Shown: one piece after another, positions 27,342 through 36,166 of the stretch
Position numbering within the stretch: position 1 is the first letter of the stretch
Layout: each line of letters opens with the position of its first letter
Source of the DNA: Ardenticatenaceae bacterium
GTDB taxonomy: Bacteria; Chloroflexota; Anaerolineae; Promineifilales; Promineifilaceae
Assembly (NCBI GenBank): GCA_020634215.1
Contig: JACKCD010000055.1
Location: 1 to 41,460 of the forward strand
Length of the DNA: 41,460 nt
Direction: 5' to 3'
Notes under the pieces: generated by a model
What the model saw: the letters and a program-made list of their open reading frames with translations, nothing else
What the model was told of the DNA's origin: nothing
Database searches by the model: none
Position numbers and translations under genes: made by a program

Positions 27342-27371
27342 AGTGCCATAAATTGTATCTGAGGATTAACC

Positions 27372-28283
27372 ATGAGAACTTTGTTTGTTCATCTGCTAGG
27401 ACGTTTTTCAGTGCAAGTAGAGAAGAAACCAGTGCTCGCTCTTGATACCGGCAAAGTTAAAGAACTGTTTTCCTATCTACTGCTACATCGGAAAGCACCC
27501 CACCACCGCGAAACTTTAGCCGATTTGCTGTGGCACCAGGCCACAACCAGTCAATCCAAGCGATACCTCAGCAAAGCGTTATGGCAATTACAAAGCTCAC
27601 TAGATATCTGTGAGGAGGTAGGTACTTCGGTTCTGACCATTGAACCCGATTGGATTCAGATCAACCCCAGTTGCCCCTTATGGCTCGATGTTTCTGTCCT
27701 AGAGCAAGCATTTGAGTCGGTTAAACATGTGGCTGGCGGCCAGTTAAACCAGGAGCAGGTTAACCAGCTCTGCCGCGCCATAGACCTATACCACAGTGAA
27801 CTGCTGGCCGGCTGGTACCAAGATTGGTGCATTGTTGAGCGTGAGCGGCTGCAATTTATCTTTCTCAGCCTCATGGACAAGCTGATGATGTACTACGAAT
27901 CACAGCAAGCATACGACCAGGCAATTGTCTGTGGGCAGCAAATTTTATGCTATGATCGCGCCCGCGAACGAACCCACCGGCGGCTGATGCGTTCTTACTA
28001 TCTCTCTGGCGACCGTACTGGTGCCTTGCGCCAGTATGAACGCTGCTGCACCGTGTTAGAAGATGAACTTCAGGTGCAGCCTGACCACCGCACCCAATTT
28101 CTGTTTGAACAAATCCAAAATGATGCCTTGCCCAATTGGGAGCTAAATTCCACCGCCTATCATTTGCAACTGTGCTTGCTGCAACAGCGATTGACGGTAA
28201 TCCAGGCGCAGCTTCAACAGGAAATTGATTTTCTGGATCATCTGGGTAAAAGTGCTAGGCACGGGGCGCAAAACTTTCAATAA
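27372..28283 (+). CDS. BTAD/SARP-type transcriptional regulator
   Basis: This is a 303-residue regulator. The N-terminal 90 residues form an OmpR-like winged helix (LFVHLLGRFSVQVEKKPV, then KVKELFSYLLLHRKAPHHRE, then the ALWQLQSSL helix). The bacterial transcriptional activator domain follows (about 95-245) with TPR-like helices (ERERLQFIFLSLMDKL, RRLMRSYYLSGDRTGALRQYERC). A short helical tail ends the protein. There is no NTPase or sensor domain attached. GAGG lies before ATG 27372. The position, after the protease block and before the injection-system genes on the same strand, makes it the best candidate for controlling either set. The stop codon lies in the loop of a long hairpin. Confidence 0.87.
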   Translation: MRTLFVHLLGRFSVQVEKKPVLALDTGKVKELFSYLLLHRKAPHHRETLADLLWHQATTSQSKRYLSKALWQLQSSLDICEEVGTSVLTIEPDWIQINPSCPLWLDVSVLEQAFESVKHVAGGQLNQEQVNQLCRAIDLYHSELLAGWYQDWCIVERERLQFIFLSLMDKLMMYYESQQAYDQAIVCGQQILCYDRARERTHRRLMRSYYLSGDRTGALRQYERCCTVLEDELQVQPDHRTQFLFEQIQNDALPNWELNSTAYHLQLCLLQQRLTVIQAQLQQEIDFLDHLGKSARHGAQNFQ

Positions 28284-28348
28284 ACCAAGGCCGCTGGCCC
28301 CGTGCCTGGCACTTTTGTAGTTGCGAGGCATGCCTTGCAACTACAAAA
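28248..28348. promoter_or_regulatory. two overlapping hairpins at the end of the regulator gene
   Basis: Hairpin A pairs AAAAGTGCTAGGCACGGGGC (28248-28267) with its near-complement at 28297-28316: 20 bp with one G-U pair. The regulator stop codon (28281-28283) lies in its loop. Hairpin B is an almost fully palindromic 36 bases (28313-28348) with TTTTGTAGTTGC arms. The two share 28313-28316, so they compete slightly. Neither is followed by a T-run. The rest of the gap to 28521 shows no gene; TTGACA at 28432-28437 could be a -35 box, but the -10 is poor. Confidence 0.55.
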
Positions 28349-28521
28349 AGATAATTTTCCTCCCATAGATACAATTGCTGATACATCGGCACAATACCTC
28401 AAGATATACCCCTGTTTTACACTACCCCTTATTGACATCATTTGTAAAGGGTTGATTCGTGCGCTGCGACACCCTCTGTCAACCATGATCTCACTCGTAG
28501 CGTCGTATTGATCATAGCCAC

Positions 28522-28737
28522 TTGATTAAGACAGACTCATCATACGCGGACAATACGCGCACCTACGTTCTCAAACTTTGGCTGGAAGTAGATGCCGCAG
28601 GTGATGAGACGGTCGCCTGGCGAGGGCAACTCACCAATGTTCTCACCCGCAAAGTAACGCATGTGCAAACAATGGAGGCCCTCATCACCTTTTTGGAAGC
28701 AGAGTTAAGCGCGTTAAGGCACCACAATCGGGATTAA
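28522..28737 (+). CDS. small eCIS-associated protein of unknown function
   Basis: This is a 71-residue frame ending three bases before the next gene. The body (TYVLKLWLEVD, VAWRGQLTNVLTRKV, MEALITFLEAEL) looks like a compact alpha/beta domain, a pattern I associate with small proteins beside caspase or injection-system genes in Chloroflexota. I cannot name a family with certainty. The only in-frame start is TTG 28522, with no good ribosome binding site, so the true 5' end is uncertain. Codon use and tight spacing to the Pvc16-like gene argue that it is real. Confidence 0.6.
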   Translation: MIKTDSSYADNTRTYVLKLWLEVDAAGDETVAWRGQLTNVLTRKVTHVQTMEALITFLEAELSALRHHNRD

Positions 28738-28739
28738 CT

Positions 28740-29321
28740 ATGGCTACCTATCAGGCAGCAACGGCCGTTTGTCAAGCCATCATTGACCTGCTAACCGCTA
28801 ACACCTTTGACAGCGGTCTGGAATTTGACGTCTACACCACCAGCAAGTTCAAGGATCCCATGGGCGAAGGCGTATCCTTGTTTCTATACCGCATCTTGCC
28901 CAACACCATCTTACGAACCCCACCGGGTCGCCTGGTCAATGGACAGCGACAGCGCATACAGCTACCCGTTGATCTCCATTTCATGCTCACTGCCTGGGGC
29001 AAAGATGCCTCCATGCAGACCCAAATCATGGCCTGGGTCATGCGCGTCATGGCCGACTATCCCATCCTGCCCTTTGGCTTGCTGGAAGCAACCACCACCG
29101 TTCCCGTTTTCCACCCCAACGAAATTGTCGAAATCAGCCCCGCCGATGTCAGCACCGAAGAGCTGCTCCAGCTTTGGGAAAACCTGACCCCCAATAATTA
29201 CCACCTCTCTGTCCCCTACGTCGCCCGCAACATTCGCCTGGAATCAGAGCTGCTAGAAGAAGTAGGCAAACCGGTGCAAACGCGCACCTTTGACTACACT
29301 GATGAGCCAGCGCAGCCATGA
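28740..29321 (+). CDS. DUF4255 / Pvc16-like tail cap protein
   Basis: This is a 193-residue protein matching the N-terminal domain of Pvc16/Afp16-type proteins (DUF4255), which cap the distal end of contractile injection tails. Visible family features are the N-terminal helix (TAVCQAIIDLLTAN), VSLFLYRILPNTILR, the LPVDLHFMLTAWG strand and the conserved YPILPFG. It lacks any extra C-terminal domain. It begins the run of structural injection-system genes and overlaps the next gene by four bases (ATGA at 29318-29321), so the two are translationally coupled. Confidence 0.85.
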   Translation: MATYQAATAVCQAIIDLLTANTFDSGLEFDVYTTSKFKDPMGEGVSLFLYRILPNTILRTPPGRLVNGQRQRIQLPVDLHFMLTAWGKDASMQTQIMAWVMRVMADYPILPFGLLEATTTVPVFHPNEIVEISPADVSTEELLQLWENLTPNNYHLSVPYVARNIRLESELLEEVGKPVQTRTFDYTDEPAQP

Positions 29322-30142
29322 TCGAACGAGTGACCACCTACACCCCGCTGGGGTTATGCTTCTGGGATGCCGTCACCGACAGCCAAATCAGTGATGGGCT
29401 GCGAGTCACGGCTCGGCTGCTGAACCAACCGCACCGCCGGGTCGCAGCCTTCCGTACTGGCAGTGGCTTCTATGCCTTCCGCGACCTGCCCGGCCTACGC
29501 GCTCTGGAATATCCCCAGAATGATGTTGTCCCCTTAGACAGCACTCCACCCCGCACCTATCTGGTGGAAGTAACCGATAAACAACGTCGCTTTTTGCCGG
29601 TGCGCTTTCGGGTTGACCTGCCCATTACCGACTACACGGGCATCTATCGGCCGCTTTACCCCGCCAGCCCACCCCAAAAAGACGAACCACGCTTCTATCT
29701 CTTCTCCGCCCCCGCCCGCTCACGGCCGGCCGGTACCGCCGCCATCTATACCCAACTCGTAGAAGCCAACAGAAGCACCCCCGCCGCCTGGGCCTTTATT
29801 GAAATGGTGATTGCCGGCACCCCCTACTACACCTACAGCGACCGCCGTGGCTGCGCCACCCTCATGCTGCCCTGGCCTCCACTGCTGATCAGCCCCCTTC
29901 CTGGCACAGGATTGGCCGATCAATGTTGGGATGTCGAGATACAGGTTCGTTACCAGTCAAAAACGGCCGTTGAACTCAGCGAACTGTGGGAATTTAGCCG
30001 CATTCGCCACCAGCCGGCCGCCACCCTCCATCAAACAACGAACAGCATCGCCCAACCCCATCTTGTCTTTCCCCTGTGCTACGGCCAGGAATTAATTGTG
30101 CAAACTGCTGCCCGGACTGCCCTTTGGCTAGAGCCAGGTTAG
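29318..30142 (+). CDS. eCIS accessory protein of unknown function
   Basis: This is a 274-residue protein with no membrane segment or signal. The N-terminal half looks like a beta-sandwich (RVTARLLNQPHRRVAAFRTGSGFYAF, then RTYLVEVTDKQRRFLPVRF), of the carboxypeptidase-regulatory or transthyretin-like kind. A second beta-rich part follows (TPYYTYSDRRGCATLMLPWPP). Proteins of this shape commonly sit between the Pvc16-like and sheath genes in eCIS clusters, but I cannot assign a role. It starts inside the stop of the previous gene and ends 24 bases before the sheath start. Confidence 0.65.
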   Translation: MIERVTTYTPLGLCFWDAVTDSQISDGLRVTARLLNQPHRRVAAFRTGSGFYAFRDLPGLRALEYPQNDVVPLDSTPPRTYLVEVTDKQRRFLPVRFRVDLPITDYTGIYRPLYPASPPQKDEPRFYLFSAPARSRPAGTAAIYTQLVEANRSTPAAWAFIEMVIAGTPYYTYSDRRGCATLMLPWPPLLISPLPGTGLADQCWDVEIQVRYQSKTAVELSELWEFSRIRHQPAATLHQTTNSIAQPHLVFPLCYGQELIVQTAARTALWLEPG

Positions 30143-30166
30143 CATATGATTACGGAGGTAAACCCA

Positions 30167-32536
30167 ATGCCTGAATATCTTGCTCCTGGTGTTTACATTG
30201 AAGAAACTAGCTTCCGAACCAAGACAATCGAAGGTGTTAGCACCAGTACGGCCGGCTTTGTCGGTCCCACTCGCTATGGCCCGACTCACGGTGAGCCAGA
30301 ACTCGTCACCAGTTTCGCCGAATTTGAGCGCATCTATGGCGGCATGGATGCACTCAACTTTGCCGATGATGGTGAGACACCGAACTATCTTGCCCATGCC
30401 GTGCGCTCATTTTTTGAAGAAGGAGGCAGCCGCCTCTACGTATCACGTACTTATCAAGCTGAAGCAGGTAGCACTGGACATGCCTCGGCACCGGTTGGCA
30501 CAGGCGCAGGGGAATCCACAGAAAGCTCGGCCGATTTTACAACCATTGACGGCGCAAGGGCTGCTGCTGCCGCCGCCGCTGCCGCCGCCCAAGCTGCCTT
30601 AGATACAGCTACAATTGCCAACACCAATACCACGAATGCCCTAACAGTCGCCACAACTGCTGCCGAAGATGCGATAAACAATGCCAACGTCGCCGCCGCC
30701 ACAGCCGGAACGGCCGCAACAGCCGCCACAACGCAGGCCACCCAAGCCACGGCGGCGGCAGCGGCCGCCGCCGCCGCAGATCCGCATGATCCTGCATTAA
30801 CAGAAGATGCCCGTGTGGCTGCTGCCGGTGCGGCTGAAGCGGTACGCATTGCCAGCGATACCCGGATTGCTGCCTCCGCTGCGGCTAATTTAGCCGATGC
30901 TCTCGCCGAGGCAGAGGTGGCCGCGAGACAGCGTGCTGCGATAGCAGCCGATGCGCTTGCTAACGCCACGGCTGCTCGTGATGAGGCCAACACGCAAAAT
31001 GCTAACGCCGCAGGTGCAGGCGATTTACCAACTGCCCAGGCCGCTGCCATCGCTGCCCAAGCAGCAGCGGCTGAAGCCGAGGCCGCAGCAATGATTGCCA
31101 TAAGTGCTGCCAATGGCGCGGCCGGTACGGGCATCACCCTTGTTGCTCGCTATCCTGGCCGAGCAGGTGAAGTCGTTGTTACTTTTGCGGTTCGTGAGAG
31201 CCAAAATGTGCTGGTCACTGTAGATGGCACGAATACACTGCGGGGTGTCCGCGAATTTGACACGCTGCGTTTTAAGGATGGGTCGTTAGCTGTGGCGGTA
31301 CGTAGCAACAGCGGCAGCTTGGAAATGTTGAACAATTTAGGCTCCCCTGTGGATCTGGCAGCCGCAAGTGGTCCGGTTCAGATTCTCACCGTTATCGTTA
31401 CAGTACGCTATCCTGGCGGCCGTCCACGTGAAGACGTTTGGGAAAATCTGGCATTCGACGCACGGCATCGTAATTCGCTGCAGCAACTGTTTGGAGAATC
31501 GGTCAGCTTGCGCCGTATGCCCGCACTCACCATTCCGATCATCTTCCGCACCGACGCTGACACATTCACCGTTGCTGCTCGACTGATCGCCGCCACAAAG
31601 CAGCCTATTCCCTTAACAGGTGGCAGCGACGGAGACCGACCAGAAGCAGGTCTATTTATCGGCCAAAACGCCGATGATCCCAACCGTGCAACTGGTCTTG
31701 TCGCGCTGGAAAATATTCCCGACATTTCCATTGTTGCGGCTCCTGGGTCTAGTTTGGGTGGGCAAAATGGCTTTGCCACAAACGCACAGCAAATAAGCAA
31801 TGCACTCATTGGGCATTGCCAACGAATGCGCTATCGTATCGCGGTTCTGGATGCGCCTGATGAAGCTGCTGTTAGCGATATTCGGGGTTGGCGTACTCAA
31901 TTTGACTCCACCCATGCCGCTCTCTATTACCCTTGGGTTTGCACTATTGATCCATTGACGGGGAATGAACTCAATTTGCCGCCCTCCGGCTTTGTTGCTG
32001 GTATTTATGCCCGCAATGATATTGCCCGTGGTGTTCACAAAGCACCCGCTAATGAAGTGGTACGGTCAGCCATTCGGTTTGAGCGCAATCTAAACAAAGC
32101 CCATCAGGATGTCCTCAATCCCGAAGGAATCAACTGCTTCCGCTGGTTCCAGGGGCGCGGCTACCGGCTGTGGGGTGCCCGCACCATCAGCTCTGACCCT
32201 GAATGGAAATATGTTAGCCTGCGCCGCTACTTTGCCTATCTGGAACGCTCTATTGAGCTGGGAACGCAGTGGGTTGTCTTTGAGCCAAACGGGCCAGAAC
32301 TGTGGGCAAACGTGAAGCGCACCATTGAAGATTTTTTGTTTAACGAGTTTAAATCGGGACGGCTGCTGGGTGACTCGCCGGAAACGTCCTACTTTGTGCG
32401 CTGTGACCGCTCGACGATGACGCAGAATGATATTGACAACGGCCGTTTAATTTGTCTCATTGGTGTTTCCCCGCTGCGCCCCGCCGAATTTGTCATCTTC
32501 CGCATAGGTCAGTGGACGGCCGATAGTAATCAATAG
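30167..32536 (+). CDS. contractile tail sheath protein 1 with Ala-rich insertion
   Basis: This is a 789-residue sheath subunit. The N-terminus (MPEYLAPGVYIEETSFRTK, then TSTAGFVGPTRYGP) and the segment FFEEGGSRLYVSRTY are classic for phage and eCIS sheaths. The C-terminal domain (INCFRWFQGRGYRLWGARTI, YVSLRRYFAYLERSIELGTQW, EPNGPELWANVKRTIEDFL) is also typical. Between residues about 105 and 320 an alanine-rich helical segment interrupts the usual chain before ITLVARYPGRAGEV. That makes the protein roughly 200 residues longer than expected. ATG 30167 follows GGAGG at 30154-30158. This is the larger sheath gene in the usual position upstream of the tube. It should contract to drive the tube. 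Confidence 0.9.
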   Translation: MPEYLAPGVYIEETSFRTKTIEGVSTSTAGFVGPTRYGPTHGEPELVTSFAEFERIYGGMDALNFADDGETPNYLAHAVRSFFEEGGSRLYVSRTYQAEAGSTGHASAPVGTGAGESTESSADFTTIDGARAAAAAAAAAAQAALDTATIANTNTTNALTVATTAAEDAINNANVAAATAGTAATAATTQATQATAAAAAAAAADPHDPALTEDARVAAAGAAEAVRIASDTRIAASAAANLADALAEAEVAARQRAAIAADALANATAARDEANTQNANAAGAGDLPTAQAAAIAAQAAAAEAEAAAMIAISAANGAAGTGITLVARYPGRAGEVVVTFAVRESQNVLVTVDGTNTLRGVREFDTLRFKDGSLAVAVRSNSGSLEMLNNLGSPVDLAAASGPVQILTVIVTVRYPGGRPREDVWENLAFDARHRNSLQQLFGESVSLRRMPALTIPIIFRTDADTFTVAARLIAATKQPIPLTGGSDGDRPEAGLFIGQNADDPNRATGLVALENIPDISIVAAPGSSLGGQNGFATNAQQISNALIGHCQRMRYRIAVLDAPDEAAVSDIRGWRTQFDSTHAALYYPWVCTIDPLTGNELNLPPSGFVAGIYARNDIARGVHKAPANEVVRSAIRFERNLNKAHQDVLNPEGINCFRWFQGRGYRLWGARTISSDPEWKYVSLRRYFAYLERSIELGTQWVVFEPNGPELWANVKRTIEDFLFNEFKSGRLLGDSPETSYFVRCDRSTMTQNDIDNGRLICLIGVSPLRPAEFVIFRIGQWTADSNQ

Positions 32537-32546
32537 GAGAACATAG

Positions 32547-32999
32547 ATGGCTGAATTACGAGAGCTTCCCTACAACCAGTTTAACTTTCTGGTTGATTTA
32601 GGCGGCGACTACAAAGATAAAGATGTCCATGCCGGTTTTCAGGAGGTCAGCGGGCTGGGTGTTGAGGTCGCCCTGGCTGAATATCGCAACGGCAACGAGC
32701 TAGACAACGCCCCGCGCAAGGTGCCAGGGTTGTACAAAGTACCCGATGTCACCTTCAAGCGCGGCGTGATCGGTGCCGTTGATCTCTTCAACTGGCTGAA
32801 AGAAACCCGCGAAGGCAAGCAGGCGGCCAAGCGCACCGTCACCATTCAACTGCTCAGTGAGGAGCGCAAGCCGGTGCTGGTCTGGAAGCTAACCAACGCC
32901 TTCCCCATGAAATACACCGCCCCAGGATTCAACGGCAAAGGCTCCGATGTCGCCATCGAGGAGCTGGTTGTCGCCTGCGAGCGGATTGATATGGAGTAA
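32547..32999 (+). CDS. tail tube protein 1 (gp19/Pvc1-like)
   Basis: This is a 150-residue inner-tube subunit of the phage gp19 family. Features are the N-terminal NQFNFLVDLGG, AGFQEVSGLGVEVALAEYRNG, the KVPDVTFKRGVIG loop, DLFNWLKETREG and the C-terminal VAIEELVVACERIDME. Length and motifs match Afp1/Pvc1-like tube proteins that stack into the hollow tube inside the sheath. It starts 10 bases after sheath 1 with AGGAG upstream. Confidence 0.92.
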   Translation: MAELRELPYNQFNFLVDLGGDYKDKDVHAGFQEVSGLGVEVALAEYRNGNELDNAPRKVPGLYKVPDVTFKRGVIGAVDLFNWLKETREGKQAAKRTVTIQLLSEERKPVLVWKLTNAFPMKYTAPGFNGKGSDVAIEELVVACERIDME

Positions 33000-33002
33000 G
33001 CA

Positions 33003-33052
33003 GCAGGTTATTGGTTATTGCGCGAACCCCAATAACCAATAACCAATAACCC
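33003..33052. repeat. heptamer-repeat hairpin before sheath 2
   Basis: GGTTATTGGTTATTG (33006-33020) pairs perfectly over 15 bp with CAATAACCAATAACC (33030-33044). The right side continues as tandem ATAACCA words up to the ATG at 33053. No Shine-Dalgarno site is left between hairpin and start codon, so the fold may tune translation of sheath 2. Confidence 0.7.
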
Positions 33053-35677
33053 ATGACAACCCTCACCCGTCCCCTCCCCGGCATTCGCTTCCAGACGGTG
33101 GTGCCATCGCCACCAGAAGTGCTGCCGCGCATGGATATTGCCGCCTTTGTCGGGCTGGCTGCCCGTGGGCCGCTAAATTTGCCGGTGGCGGTGGAGGAAA
33201 TCGGCCGTTTTCGGGACATTTTTGGCCCCGACCTGCCGCTGGCCTGGGACAGCAAGCTAGGGCAAATGCAAACCGCCCACCTGGGGCCGGCCGTCGAAGC
33301 CTTTTTCCGCAATGGAGGTCAGCGCTGCTGGGTGGTGCGCGTGGCCGCCGCCGGTAAACGAGCCGCCTGGTACCTGCCAGGCCTCTTTCAGGCCGACACG
33401 CTGGCACCCGCCAGCATTGCGGCTCGCTGCCCCGGCAGCTGGGCCGATGATCTGCGGGTGGGCACGGTGCTGCACAGCGAAACCGTCAGCATCACTTTTG
33501 ACGAGCCGGGTTCGCTGCCAGAAACGGCCGTTTCTTTCCGCCTGCGTGGAGAACGGGTGCAGATAGGCGATCTGCTGCGGGTTGATTTCGACGAAGTGCA
33601 GCTTTTTCTCGCCATTACAGCCGTCGAAACCCAAGCTGCCCAACAGCAGGCCACGGCCCAGCCATATTGGATTGAAAAAACGGCCGTTGGCAGCCCGCTG
33701 CCACTTCCCACCACCGCCACCGCCGCCCTCCGTCTAACCTTTGATCTCTACGTCTGGTACAACGAGCAGCTCATCGGCCACCTGCCCAAACTCGGCTTCC
33801 ACCGCGACCACCCGCGCAGCTACCACAAGCTGCCTACCGATGCCACTCTCTTTGCCCGGCACGACGACAACGGCAACCCGCGCTTATTCACCGACTTTGA
33901 GCAAGAAGCTGCCCGGCAGCCGCGCTTCCCCCTGGCCTTCACCGGCGGCGATGGCAGTTGGACGCTGCCGCTGGGCATGGCCGACCTGCCCGACAGCGAC
34001 CGCAGCGTTTTGCCCCACACCGACCGCGACCCCAAGCGCAAGCTACACCGCGACGGCCTGGACAAATTTGGGGTCAACCTTTTCCTCGACCCCAATCTGG
34101 GTACGGTTGGCAGCCGTGCCTTGCCGTCCGCAGCGAACGACAAGTTCTACCTGAGCGGCGAAGCCCTGACCGGCATTCACGCCGTTTGGCCGCTGGAGGA
34201 GGTGACGCTAATTGCCGTGCCCGATGCCGTCCAGCCCGGCTGGGACTTTATGCCTGCTGAACAGGTACAGCCGTTAGCCGCGCCGCACCTTATCACCGTC
34301 AGCGAAGTGGCCGGTGGGGTAGAAATTGAGTGGACGGCCGTTTCTGAAGCCACCACCTACCGCCTCGCCTGGTCAAGAGAGCCAGATTTTGCCGCCGCCG
34401 AGGTTATCGAGACGGCCAATACCACCATCACCCTGCCCCTGCCCAGCGACTGCCCGACCCACTTTTACTACCGCGTCCATGCCCAGCGCGGCGGCGAACG
34501 GAGCGCCTGGTCAAACACGCTCACCCTTCTCCTGCCGCAGCAGTCATTCATGGCTTGCCCAGAGCAGCAGCCACCGCCACTAGAACTCAGCCTTTATGAG
34601 ACAGAAACCGACCTGCATTTTGCCTGGTCGGCTTCCCCACCGGCAGCGGCCAGCTACGTTTGGCAGTGGGCGGGTGAACCTGATTTTGGGGCGGGGGTAA
34701 AAACGGCCGTTTTGTCCCACCCAGCCCACACTATCCCCAAGCCAGCCGCCCTCTCCTACTTCCGCGTGCGGCAGCAACCAGATGGCACCTGGTCAAATAC
34801 GGTCAGCTATGTACCGCCGCCGCCAAGCGCCTGGCGGCTCAACGACCCGGCACCAGACGACGAGGCCACCACCCTGCTCACCGTGCAGCAAGCGCTGCTG
34901 CACCTCTGCGCCGCCCGCGCTGACCTGTTCGCTATTTTGTCGCTGCCCGCCAACAGCCGCCGCCCCGTTGCCGAACGCCATGCCGCCGAACAGCACCAGC
35001 AGCGTTTGCTAACTAGCGTAGGGGGTGAAAGCAACATCCTGAGCTACGGTGCCCTCTACCATCCCTGGCTTATCCAGCCACAGGGCAGCGGCAGCAGCTA
35101 CGCAGCCACGCCCCCGGATGGTACCGTCTGTGGTCTCTTTGCCCACCGCGCCCTAGAGCGTGGTGCGTGGGTCGCCCCGGCTAACGTTCCCCTCAGCAGC
35201 GTTGTCTCACTGGCTCCCGCAATAGATTCCCGGCAGCGGCCATCGTTTTATGACCGCCAAATCAACCTGATCCACCAAGGCCCTCGCGGCTTTCTGCTCC
35301 TCAGTGCCGACACCCTGAGCCAACAAGCGGATCTACGCCCCATCAACGTGCGCCGCCTGCTTATTTTGCTGCGCCGCCTGACCCTGCGTGAAGGCCAAAC
35401 CTATGTTTTTGAACCCAACAGCCCTGCCTTTCGTCGCCTGGTGCAGCATCGCTTTGAGCAGCTGCTGGCTTTGCTCTATGCACGCGGGGCGTTTGCGGGC
35501 GAAACGGCCGATATGGCCTACCAGGTCGTGGTTGATGACACGCTCAACAGCCGCCAAAGTGTGGATCAAGGCCGCTTTATCGTCGAACTGCGCGTCGCCC
35601 CCTCGCAGCCGCTGGCCTATATCACTGTGCGGCTGGTACAAACCGAGCGTGCCGGCCTGACCGTAACGGAGGTGTAG
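33053..35677 (+). CDS. contractile tail sheath protein 2 with FnIII-like domains
   Basis: This is an 874-residue second sheath-type protein. The N-terminus (PLPGIRFQTV, then DIAAFVGLAARGPLNLPVAV and FFRNGGQRCWVVRVA) matches sheath domain entry. The C-terminus (FYDRQINLIHQGPRGFLLL, INVRRLLILLRRLTLREG, YVFEPNSPAFRRLVQHRF, QGRFIVELRVAPS) is the assembled-sheath core. In between, residues about 408-492 and 506-589 look like two fibronectin type III-like domains (VEIEWTAVSEATTYRLAWS, then THFYYRVHAQRGGERSAWS). These would project from the sheath surface. A second, larger sheath is normal in eCIS (compare Afp2-4), but FnIII-like decoration is unusual. It contains three palindrome copies or near-copies and starts right after a hairpin. 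Confidence 0.86.
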   Translation: MTTLTRPLPGIRFQTVVPSPPEVLPRMDIAAFVGLAARGPLNLPVAVEEIGRFRDIFGPDLPLAWDSKLGQMQTAHLGPAVEAFFRNGGQRCWVVRVAAAGKRAAWYLPGLFQADTLAPASIAARCPGSWADDLRVGTVLHSETVSITFDEPGSLPETAVSFRLRGERVQIGDLLRVDFDEVQLFLAITAVETQAAQQQATAQPYWIEKTAVGSPLPLPTTATAALRLTFDLYVWYNEQLIGHLPKLGFHRDHPRSYHKLPTDATLFARHDDNGNPRLFTDFEQEAARQPRFPLAFTGGDGSWTLPLGMADLPDSDRSVLPHTDRDPKRKLHRDGLDKFGVNLFLDPNLGTVGSRALPSAANDKFYLSGEALTGIHAVWPLEEVTLIAVPDAVQPGWDFMPAEQVQPLAAPHLITVSEVAGGVEIEWTAVSEATTYRLAWSREPDFAAAEVIETANTTITLPLPSDCPTHFYYRVHAQRGGERSAWSNTLTLLLPQQSFMACPEQQPPPLELSLYETETDLHFAWSASPPAAASYVWQWAGEPDFGAGVKTAVLSHPAHTIPKPAALSYFRVRQQPDGTWSNTVSYVPPPPSAWRLNDPAPDDEATTLLTVQQALLHLCAARADLFAILSLPANSRRPVAERHAAEQHQQRLLTSVGGESNILSYGALYHPWLIQPQGSGSSYAATPPDGTVCGLFAHRALERGAWVAPANVPLSSVVSLAPAIDSRQRPSFYDRQINLIHQGPRGFLLLSADTLSQQADLRPINVRRLLILLRRLTLREGQTYVFEPNSPAFRRLVQHRFEQLLALLYARGAFAGETADMAYQVVVDDTLNSRQSVDQGRFIVELRVAPSQPLAYITVRLVQTERAGLTVTEV

Positions 35678-35678
35678 T

Positions 35679-36158
35679 ATGGCTGATGCAGTCCAACGAG
35701 AAACGATTCGTGATCCCTTTTCCGCCTTCAATTTCCGCGTGGAGTTGTATGAGCAGGGCAGCACCAGGCAGCTTTGTAGTGCCGGTTTTGCCGAGTGCGA
35801 CGGGCTGGAAATGACGATGGAGCCTAAAACCATCCGCGAGGGAGGCAACAACCGGCGGCAGCATCATTTTGTGGGGCCGGTCAGCTACGGGCAGCTTACG
35901 CTGAAGCGGGGCATGACGGCCAACTTTGATTTGTGGGATTGGTTTGGCCGTCTGACGACGGATCAGGGAAGCAGTTTACGTGCCTCTGGCTTTGTCGTCA
36001 TGCTGACTGGCGACCGCAAGGAGCAGGTGCGCTTTGAATTGGAAGGCTGTCTGCCCATCAAGCTCCGCGCCCCCACGCTCAACGCCAAGGATGGCCTGAT
36101 CGCCGTTGAAGAGATGCAGCTTGCCTATGAGGCGTTGGCGTTGATACGACCGTCATAG
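35679..36158 (+). CDS. tail tube protein 2 (gp19/Pvc5-like)
   Basis: This is a 159-residue gp19-family protein. Motifs include DPFSAFNFRVELYEQG, SAGFAECDGLEMTMEPK, VSYGQLTLKRGMTANFDLWD and the C-terminal LIAVEEMQLAYEAL. It probably forms the baseplate-proximal ring of the tube, like Afp5/Pvc5. It begins two bases after the stop of sheath 2 with GGAGG in the preceding codons, so it is translationally coupled. Confidence 0.9.
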   Translation: MADAVQRETIRDPFSAFNFRVELYEQGSTRQLCSAGFAECDGLEMTMEPKTIREGGNNRRQHHFVGPVSYGQLTLKRGMTANFDLWDWFGRLTTDQGSSLRASGFVVMLTGDRKEQVRFELEGCLPIKLRAPTLNAKDGLIAVEEMQLAYEALALIRPS

Positions 36159-36166
36159 AGCATGAA

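Noticed and set aside
28302..28511. A 69-residue frame between the regulator and the injection genes
   Set aside because: Its first third is hairpin sequence and the rest shows no coding character.
30454..31137. A long minus-strand open frame rich in Ala and Val opposite the sheath insertion
   Set aside because: It mirrors the GC-rich Ala codons of the sheath gene; it has no ribosome binding site or family motif, and the plus strand fits the sheath.
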